From Kribbella rubisoli (lineage in GTDB: Bacteria; Actinomycetota; Actinomycetes; Propionibacteriales; Kribbellaceae): a stretch of DNA of 64,000 nucleotides. The stretch is taken from contig NZ_SHKR01000015.1 of NCBI RefSeq assembly GCF_004217145.1, positions 124,001 to 188,000 of the forward strand. The letters are read 5' to 3'. Each line of letters opens with the position of its first letter. Within the stretch, counting starts at the first letter, position 1. The notes beneath the pieces are model-generated. The model saw only the letters and a program-made list of their open reading frames with translations, had not been told where the DNA came from and made no database searches. Position numbers and translations under genes: made by a program. Shown here one piece after another: positions 23,339 to 32,910 of the stretch.

Positions 23339-25255
23339 TCACTCCGGGTGGTGCCGGCAGACTTCCCCGTCCGCCTTGACCGACGGCGGTACGTCGATCG
23401 ACGGGTTCTGGTCGAAGAAACCGAACGGTTTGAGCCAGAACGCGATCGTGTCGGCGGGCATCACCGGCCAGTCCTCGACCCGGGTGATGTGGTGGATGCC
23501 GAAGACGTACCAGAGGACCAGGTCGGTGTTCTCCAGCGACTCGTCGTCGGCGATCCACCGGCTCATGCCGTCGTCGGCGCTGGACTGGGTCGGGTAGTCG
23601 CCGCACGGCCAGCGTTCCTCGTCGTGCTGGCGGGTCACCCACAGCGTGTGGCCGATGATCGGCGCGCGCAGGAACTGCGGCGTACCGGGGTCCATCAGCG
23701 GCGGGATCGACGCGCTCGGGACGAGTTTGTACGCCGGATGGGTGCCGAGCGCATTCACCCGGTTCGGGTTCGCGACCTTCCAGGATCGTTGGGTGGACCA
23801 ATTGAAGTCGCGGGCGGCCTCGGACTCGGAGCGGATCGGCGTCGCGTCGGTGACCACGGCCAGACCGTACGGATTGCTGTCCGACACGGGCAGCGCCCGC
23901 GAGTCGACCTCGTACGCCGTGTTCCCGTCGCCGTCCACGTCGAGATCGAGCCGGGCGACCAGGAAGTGCTGGTGGAACGGCGCGTACGTCTGCTTGTCGA
24001 CCACGGTCCCCGTCGATGGCGGCGCACCGTCCGCGCCGAACGGCGTCGTCACCATCAGCCCGGTGGCCCGGACCTCGCACTCGATGTTGCCGTCCTGGTA
24101 GAAGCGCCAATACACGAGGTACTCGTAGTTCGCGACCGTCACGTGGCACGACACAACCATCCGGCGCATCCGGCGTACCTCGGCGCCGTTGGTGTGGTCG
24201 ACGTGCTTCCACAGCACGGCGTTGTCCTCCTCGTGCAGGCAGATCGCGTTCTTGATCGTGTAGGGCTCGCCGCGGGTGTCGTGCAGTACGGCGTCCAGGT
24301 AGCGGATCTCGCCCAGACAATCGCACCCGAGCTCGAGCGATGTGGTCATGAACCCGAGACCCCACTCGCCGATGTCGAACGCCGTACGCCGGTAGTGGTC
24401 GAACGAGGCGTCGCGGTACGGGACCATCAGCTCCGCGAACGACATCCGGTAGGCGATGTCGCGGCCGCCGTAGCCGACCTGGTAGATCACCGGCCCTTCG
24501 CGGTGGTTGAAGCCGAGCCGCAGGTTCCAGTTCTGCCACCGCAGCTCGGTGCCGTCGAGCGTGAACGAGACGCCTTCGGGCTGGGTGATCTCCAGTGGCT
24601 TGAGATCCGTGCGCAGCGTCCCGGTCCACGGTCCGGGGGCGTACTCCGCGTTCACCTCGGGCTGGCCGTGATCGTGGTCGTCCTCGAGCTCGAGCAGCTC
24701 GAGCGTGTTCATGTCGACGACGACCTTGAGACCGGAGACCGGGTGCGCGTACGCGTTGCTCTCCGGCGTGTCGCGGTACCAGATGTCGCACCACCCGAGC
24801 CGGCGGTCGCGGTACTTCTCCGGCATCAGCGCCTTCCCGTACGTCCAGACCTCGATCAGCACCAGGGACAGGTCGGTGATGCCCCGCGCGGCCAGGGCGG
24901 CAACGACGTCCGGGTGGGCCCGCATCGCCTCGTCGACCTCGTGGTACTCGTCGGTGGTGAAGTTCGGCGTCACGCCGGGCACGTGTGTCCAGGTCACCAC
25001 CCGGTCGCCGGTCAGGTCGACGACGGCTTCCCAGGTCTGGTTGTCGGCCCGGTTCCACAGCACGGCGAACGCAGCCCGCGGTACGACGTCGCCCGGTCGC
25101 CAGGCCCGGACCGCCGTCTTGTCCGGCTCGAGCAGCTCGATCCCGGCGAACCGCCAGGACCCGCCGAGCTCCTCGTCGCGGCGCAGGACCGCGGCCGTCT
25201 GCCGGAACTCGTGCTCATCCAGTGGTTCGAGCGGATGCGTCGCCTGATGAGTCAT
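23339..25255 (-). CDS. Copper-containing primary amine oxidase
   Basis: 638 residues, typical of bacterial copper amine oxidases. The topaquinone precursor is Tyr377 in the conserved ANYEY; copper ligands include the HxH of FHQHFLVARLD and a later histidine. It oxidises primary amines with O2 to the aldehyde, ammonia and H2O2. There is no secretion signal. GAGGAGAAGG precedes ATG 25255. The divergent aldehyde dehydrogenase 80 bases away is well placed to oxidise the aldehyde product, and the PLP decarboxylases downstream of that gene could supply amines. Confidence 0.93.
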   Translation of the reverse strand: MTHQATHPLEPLDEHEFRQTAAVLRRDEELGGSWRFAGIELLEPDKTAVRAWRPGDVVPRAAFAVLWNRADNQTWEAVVDLTGDRVVTWTHVPGVTPNFTTDEYHEVDEAMRAHPDVVAALAARGITDLSLVLIEVWTYGKALMPEKYRDRRLGWCDIWYRDTPESNAYAHPVSGLKVVVDMNTLELLELEDDHDHGQPEVNAEYAPGPWTGTLRTDLKPLEITQPEGVSFTLDGTELRWQNWNLRLGFNHREGPVIYQVGYGGRDIAYRMSFAELMVPYRDASFDHYRRTAFDIGEWGLGFMTTSLELGCDCLGEIRYLDAVLHDTRGEPYTIKNAICLHEEDNAVLWKHVDHTNGAEVRRMRRMVVSCHVTVANYEYLVYWRFYQDGNIECEVRATGLMVTTPFGADGAPPSTGTVVDKQTYAPFHQHFLVARLDLDVDGDGNTAYEVDSRALPVSDSNPYGLAVVTDATPIRSESEAARDFNWSTQRSWKVANPNRVNALGTHPAYKLVPSASIPPLMDPGTPQFLRAPIIGHTLWVTRQHDEERWPCGDYPTQSSADDGMSRWIADDESLENTDLVLWYVFGIHHITRVEDWPVMPADTIAFWLKPFGFFDQNPSIDVPPSVKADGEVCRHHPE

Positions 25256-25335
25256 GGCCTTCTCCTCGTCAGTGGGTGAGCTTTAGATTGAGAGAACTGG
25301 GGGATTGGATCGTCTGCTGCGGAGGGGTGGGTCTG

Positions 25336-26781
25336 ATGCCGGACAAGAAGGTCTTCCACAACGTCATCGACGGGAAGGTGCAGGCCGCTGCCTCGGGGGC
25401 GATGATGGACATCGTCAACCCGTCGACCGGCGAGGTGTACGCCTCCGCGCCGAACTCGGACGAACACGACGTCGATCAGGCCTTCACGGCCGCGGCGAGT
25501 GCGTTCGAGACCTGGCGCTGGTCGACGCCGAGCGAGCGGCAGCACGCGTTGCTGAAGCTCGCCGACGTGATCGAGGCCGGCGCCGAGGAGCTGATCGCGA
25601 TCGAGAGCGAGAACACCGGCAAGCCGGTCGCGCTGACCCGGTCGGAGGAGATCCCGCCGATGGTCGACCAGATCCGCTTCTTCGCCGGCGCCGCCCGGGT
25701 GCTGGAGGGCAAGTCGGCCGGTGAGTACATGCGCGGCTTCACCTCGTCGATCCGCCGCGAGCCGATCGGCCCGGTCGCGCAGGTCGCGCCCTGGAACTAC
25801 CCGATGATGATGTCGGTCTGGAAGTTCGCCCCGGCGCTGGCCGCCGGCAACACGGTCGTCCTCAAGCCGTCCGACACGACCCCCGCGTCGTCGTACTGGA
25901 TGGTCGAGAAGATGCAGGAGATCTTCCCCCCGGGTGTCTGCAACCTGGTCTGCGGCGACCGTGACACCGGGGCCGCGCTGACCAAGCACAAGGTGCCGCA
26001 GCTGGTCTCGATCACCGGCTCGACCCGGGCCGGGATGGCCGTCGCGATGGCGGCCGCGGCCGACGTGAAGCGGGCTCACCTCGAGCTCGGCGGCAAGGCC
26101 CCGGTGGTGGTGTTCGACGACGCGGACATCCCGGCCGCGATCGAAGGTATCTCGGTGGCCGGCCTGTTCAACGGCGGCCAGGACTGTACGGCGGCCACCC
26201 GCGTGCTCGTGCAGCAAGGGATCTACGACGAGTTCGTCGCCGCGCTCACCGATGCGGCGCGGGCGACGCGGACCGGGTACGACCCGGCCGACGAGGACAT
26301 CCTGTACGGGCCGATCAACAACGCCAACCAGCTCGGGCACGTGGCCGGCCTGGTCGAGCGGACGCCCGATCACGCGCGGGTGACCACCGGCGGACACCGC
26401 GTCGGCGACCGCGGGTACTTCTACGAGCCGACGATCGTCGCCGACCTGCAGCAGGACGACGAGCTGATCCGGACCGAGATCTTCGGTCCGGTCCTGACCG
26501 TGCAGAAGTTCGCCGACGAGGACGAAGGGCTGCGGCTGGCCAACGACAGCGAGTACGGCCTGGCCTCCTCGGTCTGGACGACCAACGTCACCACCGCGGC
26601 CCGGATGTCCGCCCGGCTCGACTTCGGCTGCGTCTGGATCAACACCCACATCCCGCTGATCGCCGAGATGCCGCACGGCGGCTTCAAGCACTCCGGCTAC
26701 GGCAAGGACCTGTCGATGTACGGTCTCGAGGACTACACGCGGATCAAGCACGTCATGCTCCATCACGGCTTCGAGGGCTGA
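25336..26781 (+). CDS. Aldehyde dehydrogenase, aminobutyraldehyde/betaine-aldehyde type
   Basis: 481 residues from ATG 25336, with GGAGGGG upstream; GTG 25327 in frame is possible. Catalytic Glu250 in LELGGKAP and Cys284 in GGQDCTAATRVLV. The motif set (PWNYPMMM, GQDCTA, IPLIAEMPHGGFKHSGYGKDL) is typical of gamma-aminobutyraldehyde and related omega-aminoaldehyde dehydrogenases. Together with the divergent copper amine oxidase this gives amine to aldehyde to acid. Its 3' end overlaps the LysA-like gene by 19 bases. Confidence 0.9.
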   Translation: MPDKKVFHNVIDGKVQAAASGAMMDIVNPSTGEVYASAPNSDEHDVDQAFTAAASAFETWRWSTPSERQHALLKLADVIEAGAEELIAIESENTGKPVALTRSEEIPPMVDQIRFFAGAARVLEGKSAGEYMRGFTSSIRREPIGPVAQVAPWNYPMMMSVWKFAPALAAGNTVVLKPSDTTPASSYWMVEKMQEIFPPGVCNLVCGDRDTGAALTKHKVPQLVSITGSTRAGMAVAMAAAADVKRAHLELGGKAPVVVFDDADIPAAIEGISVAGLFNGGQDCTAATRVLVQQGIYDEFVAALTDAARATRTGYDPADEDILYGPINNANQLGHVAGLVERTPDHARVTTGGHRVGDRGYFYEPTIVADLQQDDELIRTEIFGPVLTVQKFADEDEGLRLANDSEYGLASSVWTTNVTTAARMSARLDFGCVWINTHIPLIAEMPHGGFKHSGYGKDLSMYGLEDYTRIKHVMLHHGFEG

Positions 26782-28025
26782 TCCACATCTCGTGCCATGA
26801 GGTCGTCCCACGTCTCCCGCCGTACGACGAGACGTGGGACGCCGTCGTTCGCGAAGACGACCGGGATCCGGCGGTTGCCGTTGTAGTTGTTCGCCATCGT
26901 GTAGCAGTACGCCCCGGTCGCGGGGACCGCGAGCAGGTCGCCGACCTTCGGATCGGACAGCGGTACGCCGTCGACCAGGACATCACCGCTCTCGCAGTGC
27001 CGGCCGACCACTGTCACGGTCTCGCCGGGTTCGTCGAAGCGCCCGATGATGCCTGCCTCGAACCGCTGCTCGAACAACGCGACCTCCAGGTTGTCGCCCA
27101 TCCCGCCGTCGACCGCGACGAACGTGATCGCGCCGCGTTTCACCGTGGCGACGCGGTAGATCGTGGTCGCCGCCGTACAGACCATGCTGCGTCCAGGTTC
27201 GATGATCAGCTCCGCGGAGGCGGGGAGGTGCTGCTTCGCCGCGCCGATCAGCGCGTCGAGGTACGCCGCCACGCTCGGCGGCTTGTCCGCCCAGGTGTAC
27301 CGCGCTCCTAGCCCGCCGCCGAGGTCGTAGATCTCGAACTCGCCGAGCCGGGCCACCGGCGCGACGGACTCCGCGAACGGCTCGGCGTCGAGGATCTGCG
27401 AACCGACGTGGACGTGCAGACCGCGCATCCGCAGCCGCGGGCTGTGCTCGATCCGCTGGATCAACCTGGCTGCGTCCGCCGGGGCGAGTCCGAACTTCGA
27501 GCCCTCGTGTCCGGTGAGCACGTGCGCGTGGGTGTCCGCGGTGACGCCCGGAATGATCCGCACCAGTACGTCCTGCGGGCGACCTGTCGCTTCGAGCCGG
27601 TCCACGTCGTCGGCGTTGTCCACCACGACCAGGCCGATGCCGTGCTCGACCGCGAGCGCGATCTCCTCGTCGCTCTTGGCGTTGCCGTGCAGCACGATCA
27701 GCGCCGGATCGACGCCGGCCTTGAGTGCGGTCAGGATCTCGCCGCCGCCCGCGACGTCCAGGCCGAGTCCTTCCTCGACCATCACGCGCTGGATCGCCGT
27801 ACTGGGGAAGGCCTTGGACGCGAAGACCACGCGCGAGTTCGGCCAGCGGGTGGTGAGTTCGTCGCGGTACTCGCGGGCGCGGGCGCGGAGTGCCTGCTCG
27901 GCGACGACGAGGACCGGCGTACCGAACTCGGCGGCCAGGTGGTCCGCGCGGCAGCCGCCGACGATCAAGGTGCCGTCGGCATCGAGCCGGCTGCCGGCCG
28001 GGAAGAGTTCGAGGAGGTCGCTCAT
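26763..28025 (-). CDS. Diaminopimelate decarboxylase-like PLP enzyme (LysA family)
   Basis: 420 residues from ATG 28025, overlapping the stop of the upstream decarboxylase gene (ATGA). Fold type III: the PLP lysine is in VFASKAFPS, with HVHVGSQ, EPGRSMV and the CESGD active-site cysteine that in LysA comes from the second subunit. The canonical reaction is meso-diaminopimelate to lysine. Its place in an amine gene cluster, instead of next to threonine/homoserine genes, suggests a paralog that may decarboxylate another diamino acid or feed lysine to the neighbouring decarboxylase. A biosynthetic LysA elsewhere in the genome would support this. Confidence 0.88.
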   Translation of the reverse strand: MSDLLELFPAGSRLDADGTLIVGGCRADHLAAEFGTPVLVVAEQALRARAREYRDELTTRWPNSRVVFASKAFPSTAIQRVMVEEGLGLDVAGGGEILTALKAGVDPALIVLHGNAKSDEEIALAVEHGIGLVVVDNADDVDRLEATGRPQDVLVRIIPGVTADTHAHVLTGHEGSKFGLAPADAARLIQRIEHSPRLRMRGLHVHVGSQILDAEPFAESVAPVARLGEFEIYDLGGGLGARYTWADKPPSVAAYLDALIGAAKQHLPASAELIIEPGRSMVCTAATTIYRVATVKRGAITFVAVDGGMGDNLEVALFEQRFEAGIIGRFDEPGETVTVVGRHCESGDVLVDGVPLSDPKVGDLLAVPATGAYCYTMANNYNGNRRIPVVFANDGVPRLVVRRETWDDLMARDVDQPSKP

Positions 28026-29386
28026 GGTTTGGTCCGGGCAAGCACCTCGCGGACCAGGTCCAGGGTGGTGTCGGGGTGCAGGAACGCGAACCGGCCGATC
28101 GTCTCGCCCTCCCACTTGCTCGGCGGGATGAACGCGATCTCGTCCTCGTGCAACTGCCGCGCCCAGTCGTCGTAGTCCTTGCCCGACCAGCCGATCCGTC
28201 GGAACAGGACGACACCGAGATCGGGCTCGCGGATCAACTCCAGGTGCGACTCGCGCTTGATCAGCGCGGCCGTTTCTTGTGCCAGCCAGGCAGCCTTTTC
28301 GATCGCCTCGCGATACGCGTCCACGCCGTACACCGCCAGCGAGAACCAGAGCGGTAGGCCGCGGGCGCGGCGGGTCAGGTGGTAGGCGTAGTCGGTCGGG
28401 TTCCACTCGCCGGCCACGTTGCCAGCGGTGTGGATGACGTCGAGGTACGACGCGTCCTGGGTGTGCGTGGCCCTGGCCAGCTCGGGTTCGCGGTAGAGCA
28501 CGGCGCAGCAGTCGAACGGCGTGAACAGCCACTTGTGCGGGTCCAGGATGAACGAGTCGGCCTGCTCGATCCCGTCGTACTTCGGGCGCAGCGAGCGGGC
28601 GAAGATGCCGGAGCCGCCGTACGCGCCGTCGACGTGGAACCACCAGCCGCGCTCGTGCGCGAACGCGCCGCAGCCGGCCAGGTCGTCGATGATGCCGGCG
28701 TTCGTGGTGCCCGACGTACACACCAGCGCGGCGACGTCCGACGGGTCGGGATCGGCCTCGACCGCGGACCGTACTGTCTCCGCGGTCAGCCGGTGGTCGG
28801 GTGTGTCGACGACGAGCGCGTCCAGTTCCAGCAGGCGCAGGGTGTTGACGATCGACGAGTGGGCGTCGGTGCCGACGACCACCCGCAGCCGTCGATCGGT
28901 GCCCAGTCGTTTCTTCGCGGTCTCGCGGGCAACTGCCAGCGAGGACAGGTTGCCCGCCGATCCGCCGGAGACGAAGCAGCCGCCGGTGCCCGCGGGCAGG
29001 CCGGCCTCGTCGGCGATCAGCCGCAGTACGGTGTTCTCGGCCGCGATCGCACCCGAGGCCTCGAGCCAGGAGATGCCCTGGATCGAGGCACACGAGACGA
29101 GCATGTCGAACAGCAGGCTGGCCTTGGTCGGCGCGGCCGGGATGAACCCGAGGAAGCGCGGGCTGTCGGCCGAGATCACGCTCGGCGCGATCACCGACGA
29201 GTAGACGCCGAGGACCTCGTCCGGCTGCCGGGGCGCGTCCCGGATCAGCCCGTCGAGCCGTTCGTACAGCTCGTGCGCGGGCATCGTGGACTTGTCCAGC
29301 GGGACCGGGTTCATCCGCAGCCGGTTCTCGGCGTACGCGAGGACGCTGCGCACCATCTGCTCGGTGGTTTGGTCGACCTCGTGCAT
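28022..29386 (-). CDS. Group II PLP-dependent decarboxylase (aromatic/glutamate type)
   Basis: 454 residues. Motifs of the aromatic-L-amino-acid/glutamate decarboxylase family are complete: SGGSAGNLSSL, HSSIVNTLRLL, TSGTTNAG, WFHVDGAYGG and the PLP lysine K285 in DPHKWLF. It converts an amino acid to its amine in the cytoplasm. The amine could be used by the copper amine oxidase nearby. It sits two bases after the stress-protein gene and overlaps the LysA-like gene, so the four minus-strand genes from 31769 to 26763 form one operon. Aromatic amino acids are the likeliest substrates, though lysine or glutamate cannot be excluded. Confidence 0.9.
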   Translation of the reverse strand: MHEVDQTTEQMVRSVLAYAENRLRMNPVPLDKSTMPAHELYERLDGLIRDAPRQPDEVLGVYSSVIAPSVISADSPRFLGFIPAAPTKASLLFDMLVSCASIQGISWLEASGAIAAENTVLRLIADEAGLPAGTGGCFVSGGSAGNLSSLAVARETAKKRLGTDRRLRVVVGTDAHSSIVNTLRLLELDALVVDTPDHRLTAETVRSAVEADPDPSDVAALVCTSGTTNAGIIDDLAGCGAFAHERGWWFHVDGAYGGSGIFARSLRPKYDGIEQADSFILDPHKWLFTPFDCCAVLYREPELARATHTQDASYLDVIHTAGNVAGEWNPTDYAYHLTRRARGLPLWFSLAVYGVDAYREAIEKAAWLAQETAALIKRESHLELIREPDLGVVLFRRIGWSGKDYDDWARQLHEDEIAFIPPSKWEGETIGRFAFLHPDTTLDLVREVLARTKP

Positions 29387-29388
29387 GG

Positions 29389-30318
29389 TCAGTCCTCAGT
29401 GCCGTGTTCGGCTCGTTCGGCCAGTTCTTCGGCCCGCCGGTGCGGGATCACCAGCACCGGGACGGGGGAGTGCCGCAGGATCTTGGTCGCCCGTGATCCC
29501 AGGAAGACCCGTGCGACCGGTCCGAGCTCGCTCGACCCGATCACCAGGACGTCACCTGCCTCCCAGCCGATCTCGTCGATCGCCTCGGACCACGTCGTAC
29601 CGGACCCGATCACCGTCTCGACCGAGCGCGGATGCTCAGGCAGGTCCTGCACCTGCGAGAGTGTGGCGGTCACCGTCTTGTCCAGCTCGGACCGCCACTC
29701 CTGCATCACCAGGTCCTCGGAGTCGGTGCCCAGCCTGGTCGTGTAGGCCGGCCGGGCCCAGACCGCGAACGTTGCTATCCGCAACGATGCGTTGACCTCG
29801 GCACTGACCGAGGCGGCCGCCAGGACCAGGTCCTCGGCGGTCTCGGTGCCGCCGAAGGCCGCCGTCACCCGGGACACCTTGCGGTCTGCAGGGCAGCGGA
29901 AACCGCGGGTGGCCAGCGCGAGCGACACATGCGAGCTGTGCAGCAACCGGTCGGTGACGCTGCCCAGCGCGATGTGCCCGAACGCACCGGCCGACGACGA
30001 CCCGAGCACGATCAGTCTGGCGTGGTTCTGCTCGGCCAGCTCGAGCAGCCCGGCCGGCGCCGACCGGGCGCTGTGCCGGACGTAGGTCGCGGGAACATCG
30101 TCCGGCAGAAAGTTCCGGGCCCGCTCCAGCGCCTGATCCGCGCTCTGCGCCAGGAAGTCCTGGTACTCCGCGTCCACCCGCGCCATCCCGGGAACCCACG
30201 GCGCGGGTACGACGGTGCAGACGATCAGGTCGTCGGCCGCGGACCTGGCCAGCATGCCGGCCAGGTGCAGGGCGGCCTTGCCCCGCTCGTCGGAGGCGTA
30301 GCCGACGATCATCGTCAT
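29389..30318 (-). CDS. Universal stress protein with two UspA domains
   Basis: 309 residues from ATG 30318, overlapping the permease stop by four bases. Two UspA domains: the first starts MIVGYASDERG and has GSSSAGAFGHIALGSVTDR; the second has IGSSELGPVARVFLGSRATKIL, both matching the ATP-binding G-2x-G-9x-G-S/T motif. Such proteins bind ATP and modulate stress survival. Fusion or co-transcription with amino-acid/polyamine permeases is common, and Usp domains may regulate transport. No catalytic activity is implied. Confidence 0.92.
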   Translation of the reverse strand: MTMIVGYASDERGKAALHLAGMLARSAADDLIVCTVVPAPWVPGMARVDAEYQDFLAQSADQALERARNFLPDDVPATYVRHSARSAPAGLLELAEQNHARLIVLGSSSAGAFGHIALGSVTDRLLHSSHVSLALATRGFRCPADRKVSRVTAAFGGTETAEDLVLAAASVSAEVNASLRIATFAVWARPAYTTRLGTDSEDLVMQEWRSELDKTVTATLSQVQDLPEHPRSVETVIGSGTTWSEAIDEIGWEAGDVLVIGSSELGPVARVFLGSRATKILRHSPVPVLVIPHRRAEELAERAEHGTED

Positions 30319-31769
30319 GGCTGCGGTCCGTCCTCGTCGTGGATCAGCCCGACGTGCTCGTGCCGGCCGAGGTGCGAGTGCTTGAAGCCGTAGGCGAAGT
30401 ACCAGATCAGGGCGACGGCGAGCCAGATCAGGAACACGTAGATCGTCACCGCGCGCAGGTCCTTGATGATCCACAGACAGCCCAGGATCGACAGCACCGG
30501 CGTGACCGGATAGCCCGGAACCTTGAAGCCGCGCGGCAGCTCGGGGTGCGTACGGCGCAGTACCATCACGCCGATCGAGACCACCAGGAACGCGACCAGC
30601 GTGCCGATGCTGGTCATCTCGGCGAGGAAGTTGATCGGGATCAGGCCGGCCAGCAGAGCAATCAGCACGGCGACGATCAGCGTGTTCGGCACCGGGGTGT
30701 GCGTGCGCGGGTTCACCCGGTGGAACAGCTCCGGGATCATGCCGTCGCGAGCCATCGCGAACAGGATCCGGGTCTGCCCGTAGATCACGATCAGCGTGAC
30801 GCTGAAGATCGAGATCACCGCGCCCGCGGCCAGTACCGTGGCCGGCCACGACGATCCGGTCACCTTCTCCAGGATCGCCGACAGCCCGGCCTCCTGGTCC
30901 TGGAACTGGTCCGACGGCTGGGCCGCGACCGCGACCAGCGTGACCACGATGTAGAGCCCGGTGACCGTGACGAGCGCGATCAAGATTGCCAGCGGCATCG
31001 TTCGCCGCGGGTTCTTGACTTCCTCACCGGCGGTCGAGACGGCATCCAGACCGATGTAGGAGAAGAAGATGATGCCGGCCGCCGAGGTGATTCCGGTGAT
31101 GCCGAACGGCGCGAAGTCGGACAGGTTGTTGGAGTCCCAGCCCTTCAGCCCCAGGATGATGAACAGGATCAGCACGCCGATCTTGATGCACACCATCACC
31201 GCGTTGGTCTTGGCCGACTCGCTCGCACCGCGGATCAGCAGCAGCGTGCAGAGCGCCACCAGGATGACCGCGGGCAGGTTGAAGACGCCGCCCTGTTCAG
31301 GCGCCTGGGACAACTTGTCCGGCAGCGTGAAGCCGAACAGGTTGTCGAACAACTCGTTCAGGTACTGCGACCAGCCGACCGCGACCGCCGCTGCCGATAC
31401 GCCGTACTCCAGCAGCAGACACGCGGCCACCCCGATCGCGGGCAGCTCGCCCAGCGTCGCGTACGCGTACGAGTACGACGAACCCGACACCGGGACCGCA
31501 CTGGCCAGCTCGGCGTAGCAGATCGCGGTCAGACCGGCGACCACGCCGGCGATCACGAACGACCAGATCACCGCCGGACCCGCGACCGGCACGGCCTGTG
31601 CGAGAACGAAGAATATACCGGTGCCGATGGTGGCGCCGATACCGAACATGGACAGCTGGAACAGCCCGATCGTCCGGACCAGTTCGCTCTGGCCGGTGTC
31701 CGTACCGCTCTCCTGCGACATCTCCGGAACCGGCTTACGGCGGAACAGTTGCTGCACGGTCATCGCCAT
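30315..31769 (-). CDS. APC-family amino acid/amine permease
   Basis: 484 residues from ATG 31769, preceded by GGGGAGG. About twelve transmembrane helices; the first carries the APC signature GIGATIGTGIFFV, and the cytoplasmic-facing helix 2 region TAICYAELASAVPVSGSSY is typical of cationic amino-acid transporters. It should import an amino acid (arginine, lysine or an aromatic) or exchange it for the amine made by the decarboxylase. It is the first gene of the operon with the stress protein, decarboxylase and LysA-like enzyme. Confidence 0.92.
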   Translation of the reverse strand: MAMTVQQLFRRKPVPEMSQESGTDTGQSELVRTIGLFQLSMFGIGATIGTGIFFVLAQAVPVAGPAVIWSFVIAGVVAGLTAICYAELASAVPVSGSSYSYAYATLGELPAIGVAACLLLEYGVSAAAVAVGWSQYLNELFDNLFGFTLPDKLSQAPEQGGVFNLPAVILVALCTLLLIRGASESAKTNAVMVCIKIGVLILFIILGLKGWDSNNLSDFAPFGITGITSAAGIIFFSYIGLDAVSTAGEEVKNPRRTMPLAILIALVTVTGLYIVVTLVAVAAQPSDQFQDQEAGLSAILEKVTGSSWPATVLAAGAVISIFSVTLIVIYGQTRILFAMARDGMIPELFHRVNPRTHTPVPNTLIVAVLIALLAGLIPINFLAEMTSIGTLVAFLVVSIGVMVLRRTHPELPRGFKVPGYPVTPVLSILGCLWIIKDLRAVTIYVFLIWLAVALIWYFAYGFKHSHLGRHEHVGLIHDEDGPQP

Positions 31770-31812
31770 GGTGCCTCCCCTCGATGGAGGTGCCCGCCCG
31801 TCCCCGCCACCT

Positions 31813-31834
31813 GCCACCCTCCTCGGAGTGTGGC
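31813..31834 (-). terminator. Hairpin between the agmatinase-like gene and the permease gene
   Basis: On the minus strand GCCAC-a-CTC pairs with GAG-g-GTGGC across a four-base loop. It lies 27 bases after the stop of the gene at 31861 and 44 bases before the permease ATG, with no U tract. It may end transcription from upstream or act in the permease leader. Confidence 0.4.
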
Positions 31835-31860
31835 ACTCGGCTGCCGCTGCTGGGAACAGG

Positions 31861-32886
31861 TCAGACCGACTTTGGTCGGTTACCTAACAAAGGCTGGGCG
31901 GGATCCCACCGGGTCCCGTCCCGTTCGTCCTGGCGCTTGCGGGCGATCGCCGACACCGCTTCCAGTACGACGCGATTGGCCAGCGCGGCGGTGATATCGG
32001 CGTGGTCGTACGGCGGGCTGACCTCGACCACGTCCATCCCGGCGACGGGCAGCTCGAGGCAGATCCGGCGTACGGCGTCCAGCAACTGGCGCGCGGACAG
32101 ACCCCCGGGCTCGGGCGTGCCGGTGCCGGGAGCGTGGCCGGGGTCGCAGACGTCGATGTCGACGGACAGGAACACGCCGTCGCACTCGTCGGTGGCGATC
32201 GTGAACGCCTCGGTCAGGCACTCGTTCAGCCCGCGGTGCACGATCTCGGTCATCTCGTAGGAGCGCATGTTCTGCTGCGCCATCCAGTCGAGCGTGTCCG
32301 GTGGCGGCCAGTAGCCGCGCAGACCGATCTGCAGGAACCGGTCACCGCGCAGCGCGCCGGACTCGATCAGCCGGCGCATCGGTTGCCCATGGCCCCACAA
32401 CGAGCCGAACTCGATGTCGCCGGTGTCGGCGTGCGCGTCGAAATGCAGCATCGAGATCCGGCCGTGGCCGAGCACGTTCGCGACGCCCTTCGCGTCCGGG
32501 AACGCGATCGAGTGGTCGCCGCCGAGCACGATCGGGATCGCGCCGGAGCGGGTCACCTTCTCCACCGCTGCTTCGAGCGCGGGCAGCGCGACCTCGATGT
32601 CACCGGAGTACATCTCCACGTCGCCGGCGTCGACGACGTTCAGGTCGACCAGGCCGTCGGTGCGCAGCGCGAGGCTCGGCCGCGATCCGTCGTGGCCGAG
32701 ATAGTCGCGCATCCGGATCGCCATCGGGCCGAAGCGGGCCCCGGGGCGGTGCGACGTACCGCCGTCGAAGGGCGCGCCGAGGATCACCACTTGGGCGTCC
32801 GCGTACGACGCCGGGTCGTCGAGATCGCAGACCGGGACGCCGAGGAACGTGAAGTCCGGGCCGAACTGCTGACCGTAGCGGCTCAT
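31861..32886 (-). CDS. Agmatinase/ureohydrolase family protein
   Basis: 341 residues from ATG 32886. The binuclear manganese site of ureohydrolases is complete: GGDHSIAFP, HFDAHADTGD and SVDIDVCDPGHAPG. Family reactions release urea from agmatine, guanidinobutyrate, arginine or other guanidino compounds. In the amine cluster it fits removal of the guanidino group before or after decarboxylation. The typical GAPFDGGTSHRPGARFGP substrate loop is present. Ninety-one bases and a hairpin separate it from the permease operon, so it may be transcribed separately. Confidence 0.92.
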   Translation of the reverse strand: MSRYGQQFGPDFTFLGVPVCDLDDPASYADAQVVILGAPFDGGTSHRPGARFGPMAIRMRDYLGHDGSRPSLALRTDGLVDLNVVDAGDVEMYSGDIEVALPALEAAVEKVTRSGAIPIVLGGDHSIAFPDAKGVANVLGHGRISMLHFDAHADTGDIEFGSLWGHGQPMRRLIESGALRGDRFLQIGLRGYWPPPDTLDWMAQQNMRSYEMTEIVHRGLNECLTEAFTIATDECDGVFLSVDIDVCDPGHAPGTGTPEPGGLSARQLLDAVRRICLELPVAGMDVVEVSPPYDHADITAALANRVVLEAVSAIARKRQDERDGTRWDPAQPLLGNRPKSV

Positions 32887-32910
32887 CTTCGGAGTTTGGC
32901 ATCCGAACAA

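Noticed and set aside
26763..29093. Single 776-codon fusion of the two PLP decarboxylases
   Set aside because: The upstream part of this frame is the out-of-frame shadow of the group II decarboxylase; the LysA-like protein starts at 28025.
31770..31860. Riboswitch in the permease leader
   Set aside because: Only one plain hairpin is visible; none of the conserved elements of known guanidine, glycine or lysine riboswitches could be matched.
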